Source of the DNA: CBDBCU01 sp965203435
Lineage (GTDB): Bacteria > Chloroflexota > Dehalococcoidia > Lucifugimonadales > UBA3495
DNA: 64,000 nt
NCBI GenBank assembly: GCA_965203435.1
Contig: CBDBCU010000005.1
Coordinates: 410,578 to 474,577, forward strand
Reading direction: 5' to 3'
Below are positions 58,127 through 64,000 of the stretch, one piece after another. Each line of letters begins with the position of its first letter. The first letter of the stretch is position 1. Position numbers and translations under genes: made by a program. The notes under the pieces are model-generated. The model ran no database searches, was not told the DNA's origin, and was given only the letters and a program-made list of their open reading frames with translations.

Positions 58127-58200
58127 AACATAGATAAACCGGATTAACCGGATATTTTTGTGGTCTGCTGAGGACGGGTTTCCTTGAAACGGAAAGCCTG
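58127..58200. repeat. Partial R3 element
   Basis: aattaacatagataaaccgg, then ggtctgctgaggacgg and ggtttcc. It matches the reverse complement of the 60815-60927 element over its right arm and centre; the other arm is missing or degenerate. Confidence 0.6.
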
Positions 58201-58217
58201 GCGGCCCGGCCTGTTAT

Positions 58218-58246
58218 TTGACAACCGCCCCCTTGCCCGCTATAGT
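58218..58246 (+). promoter_or_regulatory. Near-consensus promoter with start codon at the expected transcript start
   Basis: TTGACA (58218-58223), 17-bp spacer, TATAGT (58241-58246). Transcription should start near 58253, while the ATG is at 58258, so the message would be almost leaderless. Confidence 0.7.
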
Positions 58247-58257
58247 CCATCCCTGAT

Positions 58258-58470
58258 ATGGGCGCGCAACAAGAACCGGAACACCAGCATAACCATCCGC
58301 ATAACCCCCCGGCCGGCCCCGGGCGGCCCTCGATTATTGCCTCTTTTGCCAACCTGCGGGATAGCGGCTTGTCGTGGCGGGAATGCCTGGCCGCCATCGC
58401 CGCCAACAACTGGCGGAAAATCCGCCAGCGGCAGAACTGCTGCGGCCACTTGGGCCAGCCGGGCTGTTGA
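58258..58470 (+). CDS. Small Cys-rich protein ending CCGHLGQPGC
   Basis: 70 residues from ATG 58258, 12 bp after a near-consensus promoter and without a ribosome site. The His/Pro/Gln-rich start (EPEHQHNHPHNPPAG) is followed by a helix SFANLRDSGLSWRECLAAIA and a basic segment NNWRKIRQRQ ending NCCGHLGQPGC. I have an impression of similar C-termini (NCCGNYGxPGC) in marine Chloroflexota hypotheticals, but cannot name a family. Three clustered Cys could bind metal. It could be missed or disputed as a gene. Confidence 0.5.
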   Translation: MGAQQEPEHQHNHPHNPPAGPGRPSIIASFANLRDSGLSWRECLAAIAANNWRKIRQRQNCCGHLGQPGC

Positions 58471-58509
58471 AAGCGGTAGGTTTTGCGCCCCGGTTGCGGG
58501 GCGCGAGGG

Positions 58510-58863
58510 TTAGGGCTCAGCGGCGGCGCTATTCAGCAGTTGCCGGACTTCGGCGCGCAGCAGCGGCAGGCGGTTAATGATGATGTCCCAAGTTGCTTGG
58601 GCCTCCACTTCATAAAAGCGGTGGAGCAGGATAGTACGCATCCCGAGGATTTCCCGGCGGCCGGAAATGCTGGCGGCAGTATCCGGAAACTGCTGTTCCA
58701 GTTGGGTAAGGGCCTCGCCGATTATGCCGAAATGGCGTTCTACGGCGGCTTGGGTTTTCGCATCCAGGGCGTAGTCGGCAAAGGATAGGCCGGCGGTGAA
58801 CTCGGCAATATCCTGAGCCGAGGCGGCAATGGACTGGAGCCAATCCTGATTAGTCCTCGGCAT
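58510..58863 (-). CDS. HepT-like (DUF86) HEPN ribonuclease toxin
   Basis: 117 residues from ATG 58863, overlapping the upstream MntA-like gene by 14 nt. Helical HEPN fold; the active motif is R76-x4-H81 with Tyr84 (RTILLHRFYEVE), a variant of the usual RNxxxHxYxxVD. VERHFGIIGEAL in the middle is also conserved. HepT toxins cut tRNA and are normally held inactive by AMPylation from MntA. The partner here lacks the catalytic motif (see 58850-59128). Confidence 0.85.
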   Translation of the reverse strand: MPRTNQDWLQSIAASAQDIAEFTAGLSFADYALDAKTQAAVERHFGIIGEALTQLEQQFPDTAASISGRREILGMRTILLHRFYEVEAQATWDIIINRLPLLRAEVRQLLNSAAAEP

Positions 58864-59128
58864 AGAGCGTCCTCCGATCCACCGGCGCGTGGTAATAATG
58901 GTTGTTTTCCGAGTCCAGTTCGATGGGAACCGGGAAAAAGGCGGCTAGTTCGTCCTGGAGGCCGAAGTAGCGGCGCAGTCCCTTTTCCCCCGGATATTCC
59001 TTGTCGCTGAACTCGACCAGCAACTTCAGGATGCCGGGTTCGGAGCCGATGCAGGGCAACGGAATTTCCAGTTTGGCTACCCCGTAATGCCGGCAGAGGG
59101 CATCCAGGGTTTTAGTGGCTTGGGGCAT
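58850..59128 (-). CDS. MntA-like nucleotidyltransferase, active site deleted
   Basis: 92 residues from ATG 59128 with GGAGGAAAAG upstream. The frame of the minimal nucleotidyltransferase is visible: LDALCRHYGVAKLEI at the start and LVEFSDKEYPGEKGLRRYFGLQDEL with IELDS later. The expected GS-x10-D-x-D segment is replaced by GSEPGILKLLVEF (residues 28-40), so the loop and both catalytic Asp residues are missing, as if 10-12 residues were deleted in frame. It may still bind HepT as a passive antitoxin. Confidence 0.78.
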   Translation of the reverse strand: MPQATKTLDALCRHYGVAKLEIPLPCIGSEPGILKLLVEFSDKEYPGEKGLRRYFGLQDELAAFFPVPIELDSENNHYYHAPVDRRTLYAED

Positions 59129-59152
59129 AACTTTTCCTCCTTAGCGGTTGGG

Positions 59153-59350
59153 TCATCCTTCAACAAGTTCAGGATGAACGGAAAACCAGTTCAGGATGAC
59201 CCGGCAATGAATTCAGGGTAAGCGGAAAGCAGGCAAACGGGGCGATTCCCGTTGCATTTGATTGGTTTCCCCTCATCCTGCCGGTTCTATTCCGCTCATC
59301 CTGTCGGTTGCTTTCCGCTCATCCTGAACTTGTTGAAGGACGAGCGGAAA
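59153..59350. repeat. R2 copies and fragments
   Basis: R2 at 59153-59184 and 59318-59350 in opposite orientations, with partial units (ttcaggatgacccgg, cgctcatcctgtcgg) between. They fill the 59129-59384 gap. No gene seen. Confidence 0.7.
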
Positions 59351-59384
59351 GCAACCGACAGCAACGGAAACCGCCGCGGCCGCC

Positions 59385-60029
59385 CTACTCGGTGTTCAGC
59401 CAGTCAACATCGCCGCACTGGTCGGCGGGGTGGGATTTGGACATATAGACCTGGTAGCGGCGGCGGGCCTCGCCGATGGTGGTATCGTCGGGGCCGTGGC
59501 CGGGATACACGGCGGTGTCGTCCGGCAGAGACAGCAGCTGGCGGTCGATGCTTTCCAGCAGCTGGCGCAAAGCCTCCGGAGTGCGGGATTTGCCGGGGCC
59601 GCCGGGAAACAGGGTATCCCCGCTAAAGAGGTGCTTGCCAATCAGATAGCAAGCCGCGCCCTCAGTATGGCCCGGGGTGTCCAGCACCCGGATTTGCTGA
59701 TTGCCAAAGGCGACGATGTCGCCATCGCGCAATTCCCGTTCCGGCGGCCGGGGCATTCCGTCCACATCGTTGACGCCCACGGCCACCGGGGCCGCCACCG
59801 CGCCGGTGATTTCGGCAAAGCCCAGCAGGTGATCCTGATGCTTGTGGGTAATCAGGATGGCCTGCACCCGCACCTCGCCCAGGGCGTTCAGCAGCTTTTC
59901 CGGCTCGGCGGGGGTGTCAATAATCACCCCCTCGTTGGTCTCCGGACAGACCACGATATACCCGTTGTTGTCGTAGGGGCCCATATTGATTTTGGAAATG
60001 CGGATCTCGCCGTCATAGTGCAGGGACAT
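59385..60029 (-). CDS. Metallo-beta-lactamase fold hydrolase (glyoxalase II-like)
   Basis: 214 residues from ATG 60029. THKHQDH at 61-67 is the H-x-H-x-D-H zinc motif; DTPGHTEGA provides the third His and FSGDTLFPGG the bridging Asp. YPGHGPDDT supplies the last His. The order and length fit stand-alone glyoxalase II-like thioesterases. NNGYIVVCPETNEGVIIDTP is the family N-terminus. It probably hydrolyses a thioester; the exact substrate is unknown. Confidence 0.92.
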   Translation of the reverse strand: MSLHYDGEIRISKINMGPYDNNGYIVVCPETNEGVIIDTPAEPEKLLNALGEVRVQAILITHKHQDHLLGFAEITGAVAAPVAVGVNDVDGMPRPPERELRDGDIVAFGNQQIRVLDTPGHTEGAACYLIGKHLFSGDTLFPGGPGKSRTPEALRQLLESIDRQLLSLPDDTAVYPGHGPDDTTIGEARRRYQVYMSKSHPADQCGDVDWLNTE

Positions 60030-60110
60030 AACCGCCTCGCAAGGATTGGATTGATTGGGATGGGTCGCCTGCCGGCCATTCTACCACAGCTTGCACGAAA
60101 CTGCCAGGGG

Positions 60111-60238
60111 AATTAACATGGATATACCGGATAGACAGGATTATTTTGTTGCTTGCCAATCAGAATTTTCCCGGCAAGGAAAGAATCCAACAGAGCAGAC
60201 AACAAAATCCTGTCCATCCTGTTCATCCCTGTTAATTC
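60111..60238. repeat. R3 inverted-repeat element, left of PaREP1-like gene
   Basis: AATTAACATGGATATACCGG (from 60111) and the inverted arm with cctgttcatccctgttaatt ending at 60238. The centre contains a further dyad (tgttgcttgcc ... agacaaca). Same family as 23220-23328. Confidence 0.72.
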
Positions 60239-60288
60239 CGAGGATATGCTACAATAGGAGAAATCGCAATCGGGAGGAAGGGCAGTTT

Positions 60289-60813
60289 ATGACGGTCGAC
60301 AACGATGGCAACCCGGCGGGAGTGGAACATCACCGCAAAACCAGCCGCCGGCTGATTCGGCAGGCCCGCTACGAACTTGAAAAGCGCGGCGACCGGGTGC
60401 AGGCTTGCGACAAAGCCTCCGGAGCCGTAGCCCACGCCGTTAAAGCCGTCGCCGAGCGGCGGCAGTGGCGCAACGATTCCCATAACCGGCGGCGCAATAT
60501 CGTAGATTTGCTGGCCGCCGAGTACGCCCGGACCGACTTCATGACGATGCAGGCTTTCGCCGACCAGCTGCACGACAACTTCTACGAGGATCTGATGCAG
60601 GATTACCAGGTGGGAGAGCGCCTGGAGCAGATTTCCGGCCTGCTGACGACCTTTATGGAACTGCTGGAACGGGAGCCGAACCCGGACTTCGCGCCGACTC
60701 CGTCCCAAGAATGGACCCTCAGCCGCCTGCGCTTGACCCCGGAGGAAATTGCGGAACGGGCGGCCATCGACTATCCCCCGCCCCCGCCGGATTTCGAGCC
60801 GGAGGAGGAGTAA
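60289..60813 (+). CDS. PaREP1-like HEPN-type protein between two R3 elements
   Basis: 174 residues from ATG 60289 with GGGAGGAAGGG upstream. Closely similar to 2094-2624 (PAGVEHHRKTSRRLIRQARY, HDSHNRRRNIV-type segment, DQLHDNFYED, YPPPPPDF). The core ACDKASGAVAHAVKAVAERR is the conserved PaREP1-like helix. It stands on the plus strand with an R3 element on each side, unlike the other copies. Function is unassigned; helical HEPN-type proteins often belong to toxin-antitoxin or defence modules. The stop is at the start of the right-hand R3 element. Confidence 0.7.
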   Translation: MTVDNDGNPAGVEHHRKTSRRLIRQARYELEKRGDRVQACDKASGAVAHAVKAVAERRQWRNDSHNRRRNIVDLLAAEYARTDFMTMQAFADQLHDNFYEDLMQDYQVGERLEQISGLLTTFMELLEREPNPDFAPTPSQEWTLSRLRLTPEEIAERAAIDYPPPPPDFEPEEE

Positions 60814-60814
60814 T

Positions 60815-60927
60815 TAACATGGATAGACCGGATTATTTTGTCTGCTGGGCAAGGTTCTCCATTTCTGGAAAATCCGTCCTCAGCAGACAAACCAAAATCT
60901 TGTTAATCCTGTCTATCCATGTTAATT
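60815..60927. repeat. R3 inverted-repeat element, right of PaREP1-like gene
   Basis: AATTAACATGGATAGACCGG at the left and the facing arm cctgtctatccatgttaatt ending at 60927. The centre carries gtctgctg and its reverse cagcagac. A perfect TATAAT (60943-60948) follows and may serve the LLM gene at 60996. Confidence 0.75.
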
Positions 60928-60995
60928 CCGCCCGGTTACTGTTATAATGGGGAAACATCATGCCGGTATTTTTGCGGAACGGGAACGGGGCTGCT

Positions 60996-62003
60996 ATGCA
61001 ACTGGGCTTTTTCATCACCAATCAGTATCTGCCGGGGGAAGCAATGCCCCGGAAAATCGCCGAAAGCGCCGCGCAGGTGCAGGCGGCCCGCGCCGCCGGC
61101 TTTGACCTGATTTGCACCGGCCAGCACTATCTGGCCGCCCCCTATCAGATGAGTGCCAGCTTTCCCCTGCTGGCCCGCCTGGCCGCCGACGCCGGGGATA
61201 TGGCCGTCGCCGCCACCGTGTCCCTGGCGCCGCTGCACAATCCGGTGGAACTGGCCGAAAGCGTCGCCACGATGGACGCTATCTGCAACGGCCGCTTTAT
61301 CTTTGGCGTCGGCCTGGGCTATCGGGAGGAGGAATACGCCGCCTTTGGCATTAAGCGGGAGGAGCGGGTGGCCCGCCTGCGGGAATCCCTGGAGGTGATG
61401 AAACGGCTCTGGACGCAAGAGGAAGTAGAGTTTTCCGGGCAGTTTTACCAGGTGCCGCGGGTTAATCCGGCGACCCGGCCGGTGCAGCAACCCCATCCGC
61501 CCATCTGGGTAGCGGCCAACAATGACGCCGCTATCCGCCGGGCCGCCCGTTGGGGCTACCCCTGGCTGGTCAATCCCCACGCTACAATGGCAATGGTGGC
61601 CGGCCAGTGGGCTGGCTATCAAGCCGCCCTGGCCCAAGCCGGCCAGCCCACCCCGGCCACCCTGCCGATGATGCGGGAGCTGTATGTGGCCCCCGACCGG
61701 GAAACCGCCTATGCCGAAAGCGAACCCTATCTGGCCCCCAAGTACGCCGCCTATGCCGCTTGGGGTCAGGACAAGGCTTTGCCCGGGGAGGAAAGTTTTG
61801 CTGTCCCCTATCGAGAACTGGCCCGGGATCGTTTCCTGCTGGGTTCTCCGGAGGATGTGGCCGCGGAAATCCGCCGCTATCAGCAGGAATTGGGCGTCAA
61901 CTGCCTGATTTTCCGAATGCAGTGGCCGGGAATGCCCCAAGCCGACGCCCTGCGGCAGATTGAATTGATGGGCCGGGAAGTTATCCCCCGCCTGCGGGAT
62001 TAG
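60996..62003 (+). CDS. LLM-class flavin-dependent oxidoreductase (second)
   Basis: 335 residues from ATG 60996. Barrel signatures: MQLGFFITNQYLPGEA, ARAAGFDLICTGQHYL, AVAATVSLAPLHNPVELAES, GRFIFGVGLGYREEEYAAFG (cofactor loop) and PHPPIWVAANNDAAIRRAAR. Family members use FMN or F420 and oxidise aldehydes, alkanes or complex organics. It differs from the 16034 enzyme by the longer barrel and the IWVAANN motif. No flavin reductase gene is adjacent; reduction would rely on a separate enzyme. A -10 TATAAT is at 60943. Confidence 0.9.
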   Translation: MQLGFFITNQYLPGEAMPRKIAESAAQVQAARAAGFDLICTGQHYLAAPYQMSASFPLLARLAADAGDMAVAATVSLAPLHNPVELAESVATMDAICNGRFIFGVGLGYREEEYAAFGIKREERVARLRESLEVMKRLWTQEEVEFSGQFYQVPRVNPATRPVQQPHPPIWVAANNDAAIRRAARWGYPWLVNPHATMAMVAGQWAGYQAALAQAGQPTPATLPMMRELYVAPDRETAYAESEPYLAPKYAAYAAWGQDKALPGEESFAVPYRELARDRFLLGSPEDVAAEIRRYQQELGVNCLIFRMQWPGMPQADALRQIELMGREVIPRLRD

Positions 62004-62041
62004 CCCTTGCCGCAAGTCCTACCGTCATTCCCGACCGCCCT

Positions 62042-62210
62042 ACCGTCATTCCCGCGTAAGCGGGAATCCAGGGGGCGGACTGATGACGCCGGCATTGCCG
62101 CGGCCCCCTACCGTCATTCCCGCGTAAGCGGGAATCCAGGGCGGCGCGGCGGGCAGCCGGATTGTCTTTTCAGTACCGTTATGGATTCCCGCTTACGCGG
62201 GAAGGACGGT
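62042..62210. repeat. R1 cluster: two forward, one reverse
   Basis: Forward palindromes start near 62042 and 62110, the reverse copy ends at 62210. Spacers are unrelated to the most common R1 spacer apart from the last. It ends 19 bp before the next start codon. Confidence 0.72.
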
Positions 62211-62229
62211 AGGAATGTAGGAACAAGCC

Positions 62230-63849
62230 TTGCCCCTCCCTAAAAAAATCCTCTACTACGGAATAATGCTGCTGCTGACCCTGCTGGCCGTGGAGGGAAT
62301 GGCGCGGCTGGCCTACTATCTGGCCTTTGACCAGGGGTATGGCGGCGCTGCGGACCAAGACGCGGGCGGCGGATTGGCGGCCCTGGCGGCCGATGTCCCG
62401 GCAGCCGAACCGGCCGCCGCCTTTAACCGGGCCCGGGTGCGGCATCCCTTTTACGCCTATACCCATCCCGATCCCTGGGCCGGTCTGAACGAAATGCCGC
62501 CACGGCCGGAATCCGATGATACGGTGGTAATTGCCCTGGTGGGCGGATCAGTAGCCGAGCAGGTGCAGACCTACCTGCAACGGGCCGTCTATCGCTACTT
62601 TATCGCCAACGAATTGCCGCGACGGCCGACCGTCCTGGCCTTGGCCGACGGCGCAATGAAACAGCCCTCCCAACTAGCCGTCGCCGCCAATACCCTGCTC
62701 CTGGGCGGCCACTTCGACCTGCTGGTCAACCTCGATGGATTCAACGAAATTTACTTCTCCTTTGCCAACCGGCAAAAAGGCGTGTTTCCCTTTTATCCCG
62801 AGGCGTGGAGCAGCGGCGTGGATTTGACCGCCACGGAGACTTTGCTGATTGGCCGCATTGCCCTGCTGCGAGCCGAACAGGCGGAATTGCAGCGCCGCCG
62901 CGCGGTCAGCCCTTTCCGCTACACCGCCCTTTATGGCTTGGCAAACCGCTACCGTCAAGAGCAATTGGAACGGCAGATTATTCAGGGCAATCACGAATTG
63001 GCGGCCGCCGCATCCACCTACAGCCTGGAAAAACACGGCCCCCGCCGCACTTTTGCGGATGACGCCGAGTTCCTGCAAGCGGCGGCCCGGGTCTGGTATC
63101 GCGGCTCCCTGCTGCTGGCCTCCGTGGCGCAACTGGCCGGGGCCGACTATTACCACTTTCTCCAGCCCAATCAGTATGTCCCGGATGCCAAGCCGCTGAG
63201 CGCCGCGGAGTTGGCGAACTTTTACCGGGCCGGCACGCCCCGGGAACAGGCAATCCGCCAAAACTATCATCCCCGGATGCAGGAATTGGGGGAAAGACTG
63301 CAACGGGAAAGCCCGGAAATCCACTACTTCGACTTGACCGGGATTTTCGCCGCCCACCCGGAAACCCTGTATGCCGATGCCTGCTGCCATCTGAATGCCC
63401 GGGGCAATGAACTGCTGGCGGCGGCCCTGGTTGAGCGCCTGGCCCCGGCCCTGCGCCGGGCCGCCGTTGCGGATAAGCCGGTCTCCGGTTTGACCGACGC
63501 CGCCCGTCCGATACTGCCGGATGAATTGCTGATTGAATCCGATTTTCAGGTGTACCGGCGGGACGGCAATCGGCTGCTTTATGTAAAAGACAACTGCGCC
63601 GCTGCCGATTTGGAAAATCCCTTTTTTCTGCACATCCTCCCGGTGAATTTGGCCGATTTGCCGGCAGAACGGCGGCCCGCCGGCTTTGCCAACCAGGATT
63701 TCGACCCGGTTTTATGGGGTGGTGGTATAATCAACGGTCAGTGCCGGGTGGAAAAGCCGCTACTGGACTACCCTATCGCCGCTATCCGCACCGGCCAGTT
63801 TAATGCTTCCGGGGAAATCTGGGGTGGGGAGTACCATTTTCCGCAGTAA
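62230..63849 (+). CDS. SGNH-like single-span membrane protein with shared C-terminal domain
   Basis: 539 residues from TTG 62230 (TAGGAA upstream). One N-terminal helix (YYGIMLLLTLLAVEGMARLA) anchors an extracytoplasmic body. VIALVGGSVAEQVQTYL resembles the GDS/GGS block of SGNH hydrolases and DLLVNLDGFNEI the second block. YADACCHLNARGNELLA could be the catalytic D-x-x-H end (here DACCHLN). The final 100 residues (LLYVKDNCA, FFLHILPVN, NQDFDPVL, PIAAIRTGQF) repeat the C-terminal domain of 8803-10557. It may be an acyl- or glycan-esterase; that is inference. Confidence 0.75.
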   Translation: MPLPKKILYYGIMLLLTLLAVEGMARLAYYLAFDQGYGGAADQDAGGGLAALAADVPAAEPAAAFNRARVRHPFYAYTHPDPWAGLNEMPPRPESDDTVVIALVGGSVAEQVQTYLQRAVYRYFIANELPRRPTVLALADGAMKQPSQLAVAANTLLLGGHFDLLVNLDGFNEIYFSFANRQKGVFPFYPEAWSSGVDLTATETLLIGRIALLRAEQAELQRRRAVSPFRYTALYGLANRYRQEQLERQIIQGNHELAAAASTYSLEKHGPRRTFADDAEFLQAAARVWYRGSLLLASVAQLAGADYYHFLQPNQYVPDAKPLSAAELANFYRAGTPREQAIRQNYHPRMQELGERLQRESPEIHYFDLTGIFAAHPETLYADACCHLNARGNELLAAALVERLAPALRRAAVADKPVSGLTDAARPILPDELLIESDFQVYRRDGNRLLYVKDNCAAADLENPFFLHILPVNLADLPAERRPAGFANQDFDPVLWGGGIINGQCRVEKPLLDYPIAAIRTGQFNASGEIWGGEYHFPQ

Positions 63850-63865
63850 GGTTTGCGGGCGGCGT

Positions 63866-63998
63866 TTCCGCTCATCCTGAACTTGCAACCCCCTCCGCTC
63901 ATCCTGAACTTGTTGAAGGATGGCAATGGCGGCGGGAAAGGCAGGATGGGCCGGAATGGCGCCGGCCCATCCTTCAACAAGTTCAGGATGAGCGGAAA
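63866..63998. repeat. R2 copies at the window end
   Basis: A truncated R2 at 63866-63886, a full copy at 63894-63921 and a reverse copy at 63968-63998. No gene seen after 63849. Confidence 0.7.
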
Positions 63999-64000
63999 CG

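Overview
The window looks like a high-GC bacterial chromosome segment, most likely from a Chloroflexota lineage of the SAR202 / Dehalococcoidia type. This is inferred from gene content and style, not from a marker search. The pointers are lipoprotein substrate-binding proteins with a charged VEKEV-type linker, two luciferase-like flavin oxidoreductases, PaREP1-like proteins, HepT/MntA and clan AA protease modules, Thr/Pro-rich lipoproteins, and intergenic spaces packed with short palindromic repeats. There is no rRNA, no phage block and no intact transposase.

Layout. 1-705: end of a DUF1156 DNA methylase, cut by the window edge. 706-3400: GIY-YIG protein, PaREP1-like protein, a small charged protein and two copies of a TA-flanked MITE. 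3490-13979: peptide-type SBP, two small ORFs, MFS transporter, beta-propeller lipoprotein with a C20 tract, ammonium transporter, NYN nuclease and acyl-CoA dehydrogenase. 14069-20460: Lrp/AsnC ligand-binding protein, tandem lipoproteins (second copy frameshifted), LLM oxidoreductase, polysaccharide deacetylase, HicB, beta-hydroxyacid dehydrogenase and EamA transporter. 20613-29644 is accessory: second SBP between direct repeats, adenine methylase, a secreted protein broken at a G10 tract, three tandem copies of a two-gene cassette (small protein plus retropepsin-like protease), three tRNAs, and an intact secreted paralogue with a different C-terminus. 29964-41108: DUF1800, coiled-coil SBP, dCTP deaminase, ThDP enzyme, gamma-glutamyltransferase, extended EamA protein, a MITE with a 10-bp duplication and small membrane proteins. 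41233-49482: Swt1-HEPN/DEAD helicase, PIG-L deacetylase, cupin, QueF plus a VUT-type transporter (preQ salvage), and an HTH protein with an operator-like promoter. 49982-58112: SDR, PaREP1-like, antitoxin-like protein, tig-clpP-clpX and an ABC exporter. 58258-63849: small CCGHLGQPGC protein, MntA/HepT pair with a degenerate MntA, MBL protein, PaREP1-like gene between repeat elements, second LLM oxidoreductase and an SGNH-like membrane protein.

The housekeeping part (tig-clpP-clpX, queF, dcd, amt, tRNAs) is ordinary. The most unusual features are (i) secreted proteins with homopolymer tracts or frameshifts and constant-N/variable-C architecture, (ii) the triplicated protease cassette, (iii) the HEPN-helicase fusion, and (iv) three families of non-autonomous repeats, two of which can be seen with interrupted or empty sites inside the window. 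Homopolymer calls could be sequencing artefacts and need read-level checks.
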